44,976 nucleotides of DNA from a virus: the IMG/VR virus record IMGVR_UViG_3300037196_000189, positions 1 through 44,976 of that record; one strand, 5' to 3'. Shown here in pieces: positions 30,530 to 41,026 of this stretch. The position numbers and the translations under genes are program-made. Positions within the stretch are counted from its first letter, which is position 1; each line of letters opens with the position of its first letter. The notes below the pieces were generated by a model. That model saw only the letters and a list, made by a program, of their open reading frames with translations, was not told the origin of the DNA and searched no databases.

Positions 30530-32985
30530 TATACTATAATCCTAGAAAATGAAATTGTAACATTATTTGAACCAGAAGAAGTGAATTGCAATAAAACATA
30601 TGTAGAATTAGATGAAACTGAAAATACTCCAATAGTAGAATTTGTTGTAATCATTCCATATTCTGTTATATAACCAGAATTGGTATCATGTGTTGTCAAT
30701 AATTCAGTAAAATATTTATTATTTGCATTATTATCTAAACAACCTACTATATATTTAGCTCCTTTATAATTTGCCATTTGATATGAATCAATAGTTGTTG
30801 CTACGATAGTATTTCCTGTAAAACTTCCATATGAAATAGGAGAAAATATCCACGATCCATTTGCATTTAAATAATATTGAGAATTAGAGATTTGAGTTGA
30901 TGTAGGAGGATTTAATGTTAAAGATACTGTTGAATTGGTTAATAAAATAGCAGTTGCATTTATAGTTATATTGGATATTGTATTACCAACAGATATAGAA
31001 GAAGCATTTAATGCTCCTGCATAAGTTGGAATATATGATGCTATATTTGCACTGAGTGTTGAAGTTGCTTGGTAATTCGCTAGGTTAGAAGATAATTGTG
31101 CATTAGAAACAACATTTACTGCTGCAACAGAACCAACATAAGATGTATTATTCGCTGTTCCTCCAAAAGACGCTGCATTTGCAAGTAGATAATTCGCTAG
31201 GTTAGAAGATAATTGTGCATTAGAAACAACATTTACTGCTGCAACAGATCCAACATAAGATGTATTATTTGCAGTACCAGAAAATGAAGCTACGTTTGCA
31301 AGTAGATAATTCGCTAGGTTAGAAGATAATTGTGCATTAGAAACAACATTTACTGCTGCAACAGATCCAACATAAGATGTATTATTCGCTGTTCCTGTAA
31401 AAGCACTTGAATTTATTGTAGAATTAACTGTAGAATTTCCAATGTATATGAAATTATTTACACTTAAATTATCTTGCAAGACAGCGTTAGAAGAAGCATT
31501 TATAGTAGATGACCATAATATCCATCTATTTGAAGAATTTCCTAAATTATAAGAATTAGAAAGAGGTATAAAATCACCATTAGCTACTGTAGTTCCTGTT
31601 GATGTTATATTTCCAGTAACAAAAAGATTTCCAGAAACAGTAATACTATTATTAGTAAAAATTCCTGATGAATTAGCTACAATATATAGAAGTGAAGAAT
31701 TTCCAATAAATAATGAAGAAGCATTTATTGTAGAATTAATAGCAGAATTGGTTCCACTTATAATGCTCAAATAAGAATTTGCATTAATAGTACTTGTATA
31801 TAATGAAGTAGAATTTATTACAGTTTGTCCACATGTGATAGAAATAGCATTTAATGTTGTTAAAATTAAAAGATTTGAATATAATCCAGTAGTATTTGCA
31901 ATTATAATTCCATTTCCAAATGAAGCAGAATTTGAAGCTATGACTGTGTTACAATAAATACCAGATGAATTTATTGTGCTTTGACTTGTGGTTAAAGCAT
32001 TAGTACTAATAGTATTAGTACTAATAGTATTTGAATTCAATACATTTGCATACAACCCAGAAGAATTAGACGTAACTTGCCCAATAGATGAATTATTTCC
32101 ATTAATCGTATTAGCATTTAATGTATTTGCATACAATCCAGAAGCATTTGATATTACCTGTCCAATTAAAGATGAATTGGCTGATATAGTATTTGAATAA
32201 ACAGCATTAGTATATAATCCAGTAGAATTTGCTACTACTTGACTTGTAGTAACTGCATTCGCAAATAATCCAGAAGAATTTCCAACAAAAATGCTATTTA
32301 CAGATAATCCAGAAGAGTTTGATATGGTTCCCCACGATGAAGATAGACCATTAATTGTTAAAGTCACATTTCCAGAACTATTTGAAAAATAAAGAAGAGG
32401 GGAAACCGTAGAAGTATTATTTCCAATAATAACTGATGAAGAATTTATTATTGCCTGATTTACTGAAATAGAAGATGTATTTAATAATACAATAGTTCCA
32501 ATATTAATTGATGTTTGCGCAAATGCAGTTACTACATTAATATTTCCATTTACTACTGCATTATTATTTGCACAAGTTAACGTAGAATTTACAGAGAAAT
32601 AATTACTAACATTCAATGTATTAGAAGTTAAATTACGACTAACATAAAATCCAGAAGAGTTTCCTATACTAATATTACTTCCTAAGTATAAATTATTAGA
32701 ATATAAATCATATAAATATATTATATTTGATGAATTTGCTGTAAATCCCCATGATGTATTAATACTTGTAGAATTAATAACAACATTACCACTAATATCT
32801 TTAGTATATAAAAGTGTAGATCCAAAATTACCATTGACAAATCCATTTCCCGTAGAAACAGAACCAGTTGAAGTTGCATCAACTGTCACGGAATTTTCTG
32901 ATATAATATTACAAATGTCATTAGTACGTACAAGCCACGTCCCAAATGTTTGATTATTAGCTACTGTAGTTATTAGTATTGTCAT
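30529..32985 (-). CDS. Large repetitive tail fiber protein
   Basis: 818 aa, extremely rich in Asn, Ser, Thr and Ile. Residues ~170-450 repeat a short unit (NSSGLYANTLNANTI and variants) that should form a long trimeric beta shaft. Residues ~521-640 hold nearly three copies of a 39-residue repeat (GTANNTSYVGSVAAVNVV...). The last ~100 residues are a globular end domain: IDSYQMANYKGAKYIVGCL, ELLTTHDTNSGYITEYGMIT, VSSNSTYVLLQFT. This domain ends many aquatic T4-like virion proteins. It is probably a long fiber or whisker; receptor function is not shown. Confidence 0.82.
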   Translation of the reverse strand: MTILITTVANNQTFGTWLVRTNDICNIISENSVTVDATSTGSVSTGNGFVNGNFGSTLLYTKDISGNVVINSTSINTSWGFTANSSNIIYLYDLYSNNLYLGSNISIGNSSGFYVSRNLTSNTLNVSNYFSVNSTLTCANNNAVVNGNINVVTAFAQTSINIGTIVLLNTSSISVNQAIINSSSVIIGNNTSTVSPLLYFSNSSGNVTLTINGLSSSWGTISNSSGLSVNSIFVGNSSGLFANAVTTSQVVANSTGLYTNAVYSNTISANSSLIGQVISNASGLYANTLNANTINGNNSSIGQVTSNSSGLYANVLNSNTISTNTISTNALTTSQSTINSSGIYCNTVIASNSASFGNGIIIANTTGLYSNLLILTTLNAISITCGQTVINSTSLYTSTINANSYLSIISGTNSAINSTINASSLFIGNSSLLYIVANSSGIFTNNSITVSGNLFVTGNITSTGTTVANGDFIPLSNSYNLGNSSNRWILWSSTINASSNAVLQDNLSVNNFIYIGNSTVNSTINSSAFTGTANNTSYVGSVAAVNVVSNAQLSSNLANYLLANVASFSGTANNTSYVGSVAAVNVVSNAQLSSNLANYLLANAASFGGTANNTSYVGSVAAVNVVSNAQLSSNLANYQATSTLSANIASYIPTYAGALNASSISVGNTISNITINATAILLTNSTVSLTLNPPTSTQISNSQYYLNANGSWIFSPISYGSFTGNTIVATTIDSYQMANYKGAKYIVGCLDNNANNKYFTELLTTHDTNSGYITEYGMITTNSTIGVFSVSSNSTYVLLQFTSSGSNNVTISFSRIIV
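31073..31410 (-). repeat. 117-bp tandem repeat, about 2.9 copies
   Basis: Units begin at 31073, 31190 and 31307, exactly 117 bp (39 codons) apart and nearly identical at the DNA level; the third diverges near 31400. It lies inside the 818-aa fiber gene. The high DNA identity suggests recent duplication or ongoing conversion. Confidence 0.9.
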
Positions 32986-33012
32986 TATTGTTTTTGACTT
33001 TTCTGTTATTAA

Positions 33013-33240
33013 TTATCTTTTATCTAAAAGTTTTTTAAGTAAACTTTTAATTTCTTCTACATCTTTTTTTAATTCATCATACTCATCTATAACTTTTATC
33101 ATTTTTAATTTTATTTCTCTTTCTTTTTTATATTTCATTAAAGAATCATTATCAATATTTATTATACCACGACTATCTGCTTCTCTTAATATATTTTCGT
33201 GTCCAATAATACCAACTAATTTGCGTTTTTGTGCCATCAA
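33013..33240 (-). CDS. Small coiled-coil protein of the fiber cluster
   Basis: 75 aa. Residues 1-35 contain KRKLVGIIGHENILREADSR and the segment GIINIDNDSLMKYKKEREIK; residues 40-75 are a coiled coil (MIKVIDEYDELKKDVEEIKS, LLKKLLDKR). Similar ~70-aa proteins (IINID...Y...R..K....L..LE..V..LK.LL..L) occur in structural clusters of marine T4-like phages, function unknown. It is 12 nt from the 690-aa gene. A trimerisation or chaperone role is only a guess. Confidence 0.62.
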   Translation of the reverse strand: MMAQKRKLVGIIGHENILREADSRGIINIDNDSLMKYKKEREIKLKMIKVIDEYDELKKDVEEIKSLLKKLLDKR

Positions 33241-33252
33241 ATATTTCTTTTT

Positions 33253-35304
33253 TTAGTCAGCCTGAAGTGCTAATGTACTTAAAGTTGATACTCTTGGAAC
33301 TACTACCGGATTATCAGAAATTGGTACAATTTTAACAGAAAATTGATTAAACGAATCAAAGAAAATATCATCAGGTGTTAAATATCTCATAATATTACTA
33401 TTTCCATCATATAAGAATGCACCAGTTTCATCTTCTAGACCGGGAATAATACCAACATTAACATTTGTGGTATTAGAAAATGATGGCAATGATAATAATT
33501 GTAATACACTACTATTAACAATATGCGCTACACCTCTAACATTAAATGCACCAGTAGAAGAATCTGTTAAATATAAAGCAAGTCCAGTATGGAATGAATT
33601 TGTTGATGGAACAGTAACATATAAACTATCACTTGAACAATTACATCCTGAAACATCTCCATATAAAAGTTGACTTACCGGAAAATCATACATTACATTA
33701 ACAAAATCATTTAAATTTGTTGATGAAGAAAATGATGTTACCGTATTAGTAGATTCAACCAATCTTGACCATATTCTATTAGCATATAAGTTTGGATCAT
33801 TTCCATTAATAACTTTTCCATAAACCTTAAAATTAGTATTAGCTGGTCTATAAGCAGATAAGTAAACCTGTAAGTCTTCTGCATCTTGTCCAGTTGCAAG
33901 AAGAGTAGATTTAGAAATATATCTAGATTGGTTAATAAATACATTGGAAGAATATTTTTCATTTATTGCAGTAGCAGCGACAACCCATGCATTTACTGAA
34001 GGATTGCTTGAATTATAAACGGACATTTCACCAAAAAATTGTCCAACTGGAATATTAATCCAGATATAATTTGTATCCATCTGATAAACAGTACCATATA
34101 CAGTTGTATTAGCATTTATATTTTGAGCTACGATATCTCCTGGCAAAAACATTCCATAATTATATGTATAAGATAATCTCCATCCATAAGTTTGTTCATC
34201 CATATACAACATATTGGTTGTACAAGTTACATATCCTAAAGAAGGATTTGAAAAAGGAAGACATAAAGAATTTGCCATCGCAACACGATGTCTACACCAA
34301 ACAGATCTTTGACCACCATCATCAACCCATTCATTGCTTCTGGATTTCCAGACTCTTGGGTAATCTGAATATAAATTTTCCTGTTCATTGGTAAATGTCC
34401 AATTAGTTTGCATATCATACTGATTATCATATGCTGTAGTATCATTATCAGAAGTAAGAGACAATAACTTATTATAATTGTTGTCATAGTGACTAGAACT
34501 ACCAGAAAACATACTTGTCCAATTACCATATGCCCAATAATATTGAGCAGCTTTGGCTGAACCAGTACTTTCATCACCTGGATTGAATATTGGTAAAGCA
34601 CAAGTGCATACTGCACCACCATTTGCAGTATTAGCAGGAGTAATTACTCCTGGAGTATAGAAAATAACAACTAAACCTTGTCCTCCTGCTCCTACATCGC
34701 CACCACCGCCACCATATAATCCTCCGTTATTATAACCACCACCGCCACCTGATCCGTAATTCCCCCATTCTGTACCACTTTTTCCATCACCTGTTGCATT
34801 ATATCCAATATATTGATAGCCACCCGCTCCACCATAACCGGCATCGCCAGTTCCACCATAAGTCGAATTTGCATCTAATCCGTTACCATGGGGACCGGCT
34901 GCACCACCACCGGTTCCTATATAATAATAACCCCTTCCGCCACTATAATTGACATCACCATAGAACCCCTGTCCGCCTAGATTGTAACCACCCCCGCCAC
35001 TATCATTGTTTATTCCGCCCGTACCCAATATTCCTTGGGCTCCACTTGAAGGTTGAGCATTAGTTATTATGTTAATCCAACTATTACCACCTTGTTGTGG
35101 ATAAGGAGTATGAGGACCAACATGAACATATATCGTTGTTCCTGGAGTCAATGAAATATTACTTTTAGAAGAAAATCCACCGCCACCACCACAACTATCA
35201 CCACCGCCAGCACCTATTACTGCCATATAATTATTAGTATTGTTCCAGTCCGATGGAACAATCCAATTAGTAGTTGACGTAAAAAAATTATTTATACCTG
35301 TCAT
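33253..35304 (-). CDS. Baseplate/fiber protein with a Gly-rich N-terminus
   Basis: 683 aa from ATG at 35304, overlapping the previous stop as ATGA; a GTG at 35325 is an alternative that would use up the GGAGG site. Residues ~10-215 are a Gly-rich adhesin-type domain (NWIVPSDWNNTNNYMAVIGA). The middle (~225-420) is an Asn/Tyr/Trp-rich unknown domain. From ~430 it has QSRYISKSTLLATGQDAEDL and VYLSAYRPANTNFKVYGK, and it ends FNQFSVKIVPISDNPVVVPR VSTLSTLAL with one gap here. Those C-terminal segments are the usual end of DUF4815 baseplate proteins in aquatic T4-like phages. So it seems to be a detached DUF4815 end joined to an adhesin domain. Confidence 0.75.
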   Translation of the reverse strand: MTGINNFFTSTTNWIVPSDWNNTNNYMAVIGAGGGDSCGGGGGFSSKSNISLTPGTTIYVHVGPHTPYPQQGGNSWINIITNAQPSSGAQGILGTGGINNDSGGGGYNLGGQGFYGDVNYSGGRGYYYIGTGGGAAGPHGNGLDANSTYGGTGDAGYGGAGGYQYIGYNATGDGKSGTEWGNYGSGGGGGYNNGGLYGGGGGDVGAGGQGLVVIFYTPGVITPANTANGGAVCTCALPIFNPGDESTGSAKAAQYYWAYGNWTSMFSGSSSHYDNNYNKLLSLTSDNDTTAYDNQYDMQTNWTFTNEQENLYSDYPRVWKSRSNEWVDDGGQRSVWCRHRVAMANSLCLPFSNPSLGYVTCTTNMLYMDEQTYGWRLSYTYNYGMFLPGDIVAQNINANTTVYGTVYQMDTNYIWINIPVGQFFGEMSVYNSSNPSVNAWVVAATAINEKYSSNVFINQSRYISKSTLLATGQDAEDLQVYLSAYRPANTNFKVYGKVINGNDPNLYANRIWSRLVESTNTVTSFSSSTNLNDFVNVMYDFPVSQLLYGDVSGCNCSSDSLYVTVPSTNSFHTGLALYLTDSSTGAFNVRGVAHIVNSSVLQLLSLPSFSNTTNVNVGIIPGLEDETGAFLYDGNSNIMRYLTPDDIFFDSFNQFSVKIVPISDNPVVVPRVSTLSTLALQAD

Positions 35305-36707
35305 ATTTCTGTAATATACCTCCACGCATTTGGATAACTAGATTGGAAGGTATTATAAGATCTGTATCCTCCCCAATACAATTTATGTTCATTTTCTTCA
35401 ATTTGATCAAAATGTAATTGAGGTATAACACAATGATATTCTAAATCTATTGTACCAAAACTCATACAACGTGCTCTTGAAGACTGTCCAATAATAAATC
35501 TTCCTTCAGAATTGGCAAAATGAAAATATTGATTTATTTGTGTATTTGCTGTAGAATTATTAAATGTGGCAATCATATTATTTTGCTTTATAGAATCATA
35601 ACCTTGATAATCCATTTTTAATGATAAATTATCTCCTCTTAAAGTTCCTATTAAGCAATTTGAATCACTAAACAACGGTTTCCATGATACTTGAATACTA
35701 TTATTACCAGGATTTACAGAAGTCACAATAAATGGTTGACTTTTAGTCAAATCAGAACTTACTAAAAATATAGATTGATTTGCATAAAACATATTAGTAG
35801 AACCACTTCCTACAAAAGGAACACTTATTGTGTTTGATAAAGTAGAACATACTACTGACGTATTTATGTTTCCAATCCAGGCATTTGCTCCAGATGAATT
35901 ACCAGTAATATTAATAGTATTACTAACAGTATTGCTTGTATTATATAATAATAAAACAGAAGAATTTGCATAATAAACTTGACCTGTTATAGGCTCAAGA
36001 CCGCCACCCAATGTTTGATAAAAGTACTCCCCATTAATAAAACTTCCAGTTAGCAATCCAGGAAATATTTGTGCATTAACAAGATTTAAATTTGAATTTG
36101 ACATATAACAGCTTTCACCGATAGTAAATGGATTAGTAAAATCATTTACCACAATGTGTTCTTCATTAAAATTATAGCTATCGTCATGATATCTTGGATT
36201 TATAGCAAAACCCTTATTAATTGAGAATTTAAGTGCTTGATTTGATAATGTTGTTCTATCAGATCCTTGATCCCATGTAATTAATGATCCTACTGCACCA
36301 TTAAATTGTATAGGAACTTTAGTAGATTGATCTATACCATTTGCAGTAGCTCCCCATAAAACATAACCATTATTGGCAGAATCAATATTAGGAATAATCA
36401 TTAGAGAATATCTTGATAATGATTTTAACTGAACGGGTTTTAAAAATGTAAATGTTGAAGGCACACTGCCATCAGAAGAAGTTTTTAAAATGTAAGATCC
36501 ATTTGAATATTTATCAGTCGGTCTTACAGTTACTCTTGAATTTTCTACAATGTTATAAGTAGGCATTCCATTAGCGACTTCTCTAATTTGAACATCAATT
36601 CCCATTGTTTGATTTATAGATTTAAAATAAAGAGACACTGATGAAATTGTTACAACAGAAATGCCGCCTAAAGGTTGTGTTACAACAAATATTTGCGCAA
36701 GACTCAT
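35301..36707 (-). CDS. Baseplate-associated protein, detached middle domain of the DUF4815 protein
   Basis: 468 aa. The start (SLAQIFVVTQPLGGISVVTI, then VSLYFKS) and IDVQIREVANGMP, STFTFLKPVQLKSLSRYSLM correspond to a domain that in relatives follows DUF4815 in the same chain (laQtF.v...gi.vt.vdlfFksk...pv.iqiRev.nG.P; ttFtF..pvyL....Yai). Here it begins in the same frame as the upstream 1434-aa gene, after only TAA TTA, with its own AGGAG site. It carries no enzyme motif. It is probably part of the same wedge or fiber-attachment complex. Confidence 0.72.
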   Translation of the reverse strand: MSLAQIFVVTQPLGGISVVTISSVSLYFKSINQTMGIDVQIREVANGMPTYNIVENSRVTVRPTDKYSNGSYILKTSSDGSVPSTFTFLKPVQLKSLSRYSLMIIPNIDSANNGYVLWGATANGIDQSTKVPIQFNGAVGSLITWDQGSDRTTLSNQALKFSINKGFAINPRYHDDSYNFNEEHIVVNDFTNPFTIGESCYMSNSNLNLVNAQIFPGLLTGSFINGEYFYQTLGGGLEPITGQVYYANSSVLLLYNTSNTVSNTINITGNSSGANAWIGNINTSVVCSTLSNTISVPFVGSGSTNMFYANQSIFLVSSDLTKSQPFIVTSVNPGNNSIQVSWKPLFSDSNCLIGTLRGDNLSLKMDYQGYDSIKQNNMIATFNNSTANTQINQYFHFANSEGRFIIGQSSRARCMSFGTIDLEYHCVIPQLHFDQIEENEHKLYWGGYRSYNTFQSSYPNAWRYITEI

Positions 36708-36710
36708 TAA

Positions 36711-39700
36711 TTATCTCCTATCCGTTTGTGGCGCAATGCTAGAAATTCTACCAACATCTGAACCTTTTCTATCAAAAGAATGAAATCCATCTTGAGCAAC
36801 ATATGTTGCATTCCAATCATTATCTGTATTTATAGTAATGCTATGAGACGGAAACCTTTTCCAGTTTGTATTTCCAACAGAATTAAAATATGTATTCCAT
36901 TGTACTTGATCAGTTGCACCTTGTTGTCTATTGTATAAAAATGGTGTATTAGCAATTGTAACAAGAGTTTGTCCAGGTAGATATTGTGGTGATACTCCTG
37001 ACGCACGTTCATAATCAGACACTTGATCGGAAACATCTATGTCTTTCCAATTATTACTATCTATAAATGATGTCTGTAAATACCCATCTGCTCTAGTAGT
37101 AATATTAGATGGATTATCTAAAAATGTAAATTGAATAGAACCTTCTTTGAAATATCCTGCAGGAATAGTAATTCTACCAAAAATTGTTCCTGTACTATCA
37201 GAAATTATAGAAGAACCATAATTTGCAAATGTTTCTTCTGCAAATCCCTTACTGCATTGTCTGCAAAGATTAGATAATTCATAAGCACCAACAAATAATC
37301 TTACTGTCGTAGATGGTTTAAGTCCTCTTGCAATAAAATCAATATCTCTACATCTTACAAAGTCAATAACATCCGTATCTATTGTTATTCCATTACTGTT
37401 ATAATTAGAATTACTATTTAAAATAAGACCAGAAGCAGCAACATTCGAAGTCGTGGTTGACTGATATGCTGTAAGCGCATTACCATAACTATCTGTATTT
37501 CCACTAGCAGTTTGTGTATTATTTATAATAGGTGGATAATGCCTCCAATGTTCCCAATCTGTTCCATATGGGCTTCTCCAATCATTTGCATCAGGATTAG
37601 GACGACATGATATATTGATCCAATTAGAATTTAAATCAAGATTATTAACAACATCTGGATCTTGAAAATAATCAGGAGAACAAATAAGCTGAGGTCTTAA
37701 TTCAATTCGTCCAGTAAGATAATTCCAAATACAAGATGTGGCATTTATAGCTATAGAAGAAAAGTTTTGATAGATATACTGATTTTCATTAAATGGAACA
37801 TTTTCCATATCTGTCCACATTGCTTTTGTAAATGTACTAAATGCCGGACGCATTTCTTGTCTAACAGGATCGATTGCACAATTAAATGTTGGATCTAATG
37901 TATCTGCAATATTAGATCCTTGAAATGGATCTACTAAAAACCCATTTTGGAATCTAGTTTGCCCAGTTTGACTCGATTGAATTTTATTATTAAAAGCAGT
38001 TTGCTCTAAGAAATTTAATGTTGTATAATATTCAAGTTGTGTAACTCTATCATTCAATCCACCAATATTTGCCATGGTAAAACGTCGATTTTGAGTAAGA
38101 CTTATTGTTACAGCATAATCGTATCTACCAGTGGCTTTTGCATCTGGTGTAGATAAACTAGGATATGGTGGAACAGTAATAATTCCAAGAGTCATTGCCG
38201 TGGCAACATCTAAAGGTGCTAATGGTTTCGCTGCTGGAATTCCAGTAATCGTACTAAATAAACCACCTGTTGTTAAAATTGCTTTGTCTATTCTAGGAAG
38301 ATAGTATTGAATATCAGAAATATAATTTGTATCAGGAGACGGCAAAAAACTTCCAGTTAAAGAATTTATATTATAATATAAATTATCAGATGGATTAATT
38401 GTAGCTAATGAATTCCAATTTGTTGAATTTGCAAAGGAATTTGCACTGTTATTTGCAAAAGGTCTAAAATCTATGCAATCTCTTAAATCAAACGTTGATC
38501 CGATTGAAGATATATATTGTGGTATATATTGTGTTTGTATTGCAGATGTATTAGATACATTAGCATCATCAACAGGATATGAATTTCCTGTAAAATATCC
38601 AACGCCTTGAGATTGATCATATAAAAACACATCCATATCCACCAAAATTAGTGAACTAGTATTTAATATTCCAGAAGCAATAGGGGTTATAGATGCTAAA
38701 TTATATCGATCATCTCTTTGACCATTATCAAATTTAAAAAGGTATGATGAATCTGATACAGTATTAGAATATACTCCATTACTAATATAAACTGAATTTA
38801 TATTATGAACATCAGAAAATCCAAGAGAATATGAACCTTTCGTTCCATTGGGATGTATTCCGCAATCAATGCCTACATATACGTTGCGCTGTAATTTCTT
38901 TTTAATTGGACTTGCATGACTTCTAAGAATATCAAAATATGCCGATGCATTAAATGTACCAGATATAGCATCACCCAAAGTAAATGTTGCAACAGTTCCA
39001 TTCGCATTAATAGAACGCCCAGATCTATTAAAAGAAATAGGAACACCTGATATGAAAGCTTTAGAATGAACATTGGTTAATGCAGTAGTACCTGGATATG
39101 GTAATGTTAAAATTAAAGATGAATTATTAGAAATGGAACTAATCTGTCCAACATATCCATTAATTGTTATAAAATCACCTTGAGAATAGTCAGTTAAAAA
39201 TGAAGTAGAATTTCCTAAAATCTCATTATTAGAAGAAGTTGCATTTACTGTACCGCTTTTATTAGTACTTACACCATTAGCAGTAGGAACTACAATAAAA
39301 GCTTGTTGTGCCCCAACAGAAAGATACCCTCCACTATCAAAATTTTCTGTAGCAGATCCTACTGGTGTTTCTAACGTAATAGTCATTACTCCTGTAGCAC
39401 CACTAAAAGAAGAATTTGCTCTTTTTCTATATGTATAACTTTGATTCTGAAATCCATCTAACTTTAATGCTTTTTGTCCAATCGGAAATATCATCATATT
39501 TTCACTAGGATCTTTTAATATCGTTCCATATGTATTTGACTTAGGAATATAATCCTGAATAACATCTGCTATTCCTAAAATATTTGTAGATGGACGATAT
39601 ATTATACTTTTTACTTGAGAAAATGATGTTCCTGGAATCATTTGAATATTAAATAAGTAAGCATTATATAATTCAGATCCACTACCAGTTTGTCCTGAAT

Positions 39701-41015
39701 TATAAGAAAATCCTCTTAAATAACCGTATCCTATCAATGTATTAGAAGTATAAGTAGTATTCAAAAATGTATTATTACTTACTGCATAATTATTTACAAG
39801 ATGAAGTTCAACTTCACTTAAATTAGATAAATCAAAATCTCCACAAAAATTATTAACATAAACAAACATTCCAAAAGATGCTGTTGTTACTGACGATAAA
39901 AATGTATCATAGTTTATAGCTTTTTTAAGAGGTGTAGTAACAGAAGCTAAAAATTCATTTCTATAACCTTTTACATATGCTGTTCCTAATGAAGATACAA
40001 GATTATCATAAGTAGAAAAAAGAGGATCAGATGAATTCTTTGGTTCTGTAGTTAAAATAAAAGGACTTACAACAAAATCACCATTTGTTTCATAAGTTCG
40101 ACGTGCCATCTCAGCCCCAATAATAGAATATTGAGGATCTGTTTTAATAGTAACAGGAACTCCTGATTGAAAATCACAAATAGAAAAAAATGAAGTAGTA
40201 TTACTAATATTGTTGGTTTGCATAGTTTGCAAACTTGAAATGATTTTAAATCTATGTGCGCCAGGAGCAGCATAATTAGGAGATCCACCAGCATTATCAT
40301 AAAGAGAATTATTTGCTTCTGGTGTTATTATATTTTCCGCAAGAGAAAACCCTACAGAAATGCCATCAGGAACATTATTGTACTTATCAACGATAATATT
40401 TTGAGCATCTACTTGTAAGAAATATCCGCCCTTGAATATAGTACCACTTGAAGTAAAAAGAGCATATCCTATGCCTGTAGATATGGAATTAGGATTAGCA
40501 ACATTTGGTGTAAGAACTGTAACATTTCCGATAAAAACATTCTCCGAAGTTGCTATAGTTAATTGTTCACTGTTAGAAAAAACTGTCTGTTGTTGTCCAT
40601 TAGAAAATGTGGCAGAATTAAGATATTTTATATAAAGAACATTTGTATCTGGATCTTGACTTTGATAACCAGCAACAGTATCAACAATAGTTGCCCTCAG
40701 TCCATTTGCATTCATAATATCTAAATTTTTAAAATTAGATATTGTAAATGCTGTTCCATTAGAATAATTATCATTAATCTTAACAAAAGGATATCTATTA
40801 TCAAACGTGAAAGAGCAACCTTCTACTATACTACCTTCTTTAAAAATATTCCTACCAAACTTAGAAATTTGATCTTGAAGTATTGATTGTAAAACATTCA
40901 TTTCACGAGTCTGAACTGCAACTCCAGGCCGAAATAAAACTTGTTGATGTTGTGCATTGGCATCAAAATCATCAAAATATGGACTGCGAGAAAGGTCAAC
41001 TCCTACATTTGGCAT
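36711..41015 (-). CDS. DUF4815 baseplate/fiber-attachment protein
   Basis: 1434 aa. The N-terminus is the DUF4815 signature: DLSRSPYFDDFDANAQHQQV, LFRPGVAVQTREMNVLQSIL, QDQISKFGRNIFKEGSIV. Later segments include YRKRANSSFSGATGVMTITL, a central beta-rich region, and ~1000-1150 with RRFTMANIGGLNDRVTQLEY, FEDPFQGSN-type VDPFQGSNIADT, AIDPVRQEMRPAFST. The C-terminal ~250 residues hold FVRCRDIDFIARGLKPSTTV and LFVGAYEL, a domain shared with large tail proteins of T4-like aquatic phages. It lies 11 nt after gp8, in the place of T4 genes 9-11, so it is probably a baseplate wedge component that carries fibers. Confidence 0.85.
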   Translation of the reverse strand: MPNVGVDLSRSPYFDDFDANAQHQQVLFRPGVAVQTREMNVLQSILQDQISKFGRNIFKEGSIVEGCSFTFDNRYPFVKINDNYSNGTAFTISNFKNLDIMNANGLRATIVDTVAGYQSQDPDTNVLYIKYLNSATFSNGQQQTVFSNSEQLTIATSENVFIGNVTVLTPNVANPNSISTGIGYALFTSSGTIFKGGYFLQVDAQNIIVDKYNNVPDGISVGFSLAENIITPEANNSLYDNAGGSPNYAAPGAHRFKIISSLQTMQTNNISNTTSFFSICDFQSGVPVTIKTDPQYSIIGAEMARRTYETNGDFVVSPFILTTEPKNSSDPLFSTYDNLVSSLGTAYVKGYRNEFLASVTTPLKKAINYDTFLSSVTTASFGMFVYVNNFCGDFDLSNLSEVELHLVNNYAVSNNTFLNTTYTSNTLIGYGYLRGFSYNSGQTGSGSELYNAYLFNIQMIPGTSFSQVKSIIYRPSTNILGIADVIQDYIPKSNTYGTILKDPSENMMIFPIGQKALKLDGFQNQSYTYRKRANSSFSGATGVMTITLETPVGSATENFDSGGYLSVGAQQAFIVVPTANGVSTNKSGTVNATSSNNEILGNSTSFLTDYSQGDFITINGYVGQISSISNNSSLILTLPYPGTTALTNVHSKAFISGVPISFNRSGRSINANGTVATFTLGDAISGTFNASAYFDILRSHASPIKKKLQRNVYVGIDCGIHPNGTKGSYSLGFSDVHNINSVYISNGVYSNTVSDSSYLFKFDNGQRDDRYNLASITPIASGILNTSSLILVDMDVFLYDQSQGVGYFTGNSYPVDDANVSNTSAIQTQYIPQYISSIGSTFDLRDCIDFRPFANNSANSFANSTNWNSLATINPSDNLYYNINSLTGSFLPSPDTNYISDIQYYLPRIDKAILTTGGLFSTITGIPAAKPLAPLDVATAMTLGIITVPPYPSLSTPDAKATGRYDYAVTISLTQNRRFTMANIGGLNDRVTQLEYYTTLNFLEQTAFNNKIQSSQTGQTRFQNGFLVDPFQGSNIADTLDPTFNCAIDPVRQEMRPAFSTFTKAMWTDMENVPFNENQYIYQNFSSIAINATSCIWNYLTGRIELRPQLICSPDYFQDPDVVNNLDLNSNWINISCRPNPDANDWRSPYGTDWEHWRHYPPIINNTQTASGNTDSYGNALTAYQSTTTSNVAASGLILNSNSNYNSNGITIDTDVIDFVRCRDIDFIARGLKPSTTVRLFVGAYELSNLCRQCSKGFAEETFANYGSSIISDSTGTIFGRITIPAGYFKEGSIQFTFLDNPSNITTRADGYLQTSFIDSNNWKDIDVSDQVSDYERASGVSPQYLPGQTLVTIANTPFLYNRQQGATDQVQWNTYFNSVGNTNWKRFPSHSITINTDNDWNATYVAQDGFHSFDRKGSDVGRISSIAPQTDRR

Positions 41016-41026
41016 TTAAATTCCTT

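Noticed and set aside
31073-31410. 117-bp repeats as a CRISPR-like array
   Set aside because: Units are contiguous, with no spacers, and in frame within a fiber gene.
35289-35296. TATAAATA just after the start of the 690-aa gene
   Set aside because: It is within the first codons of the gene and no other start lies shortly downstream.
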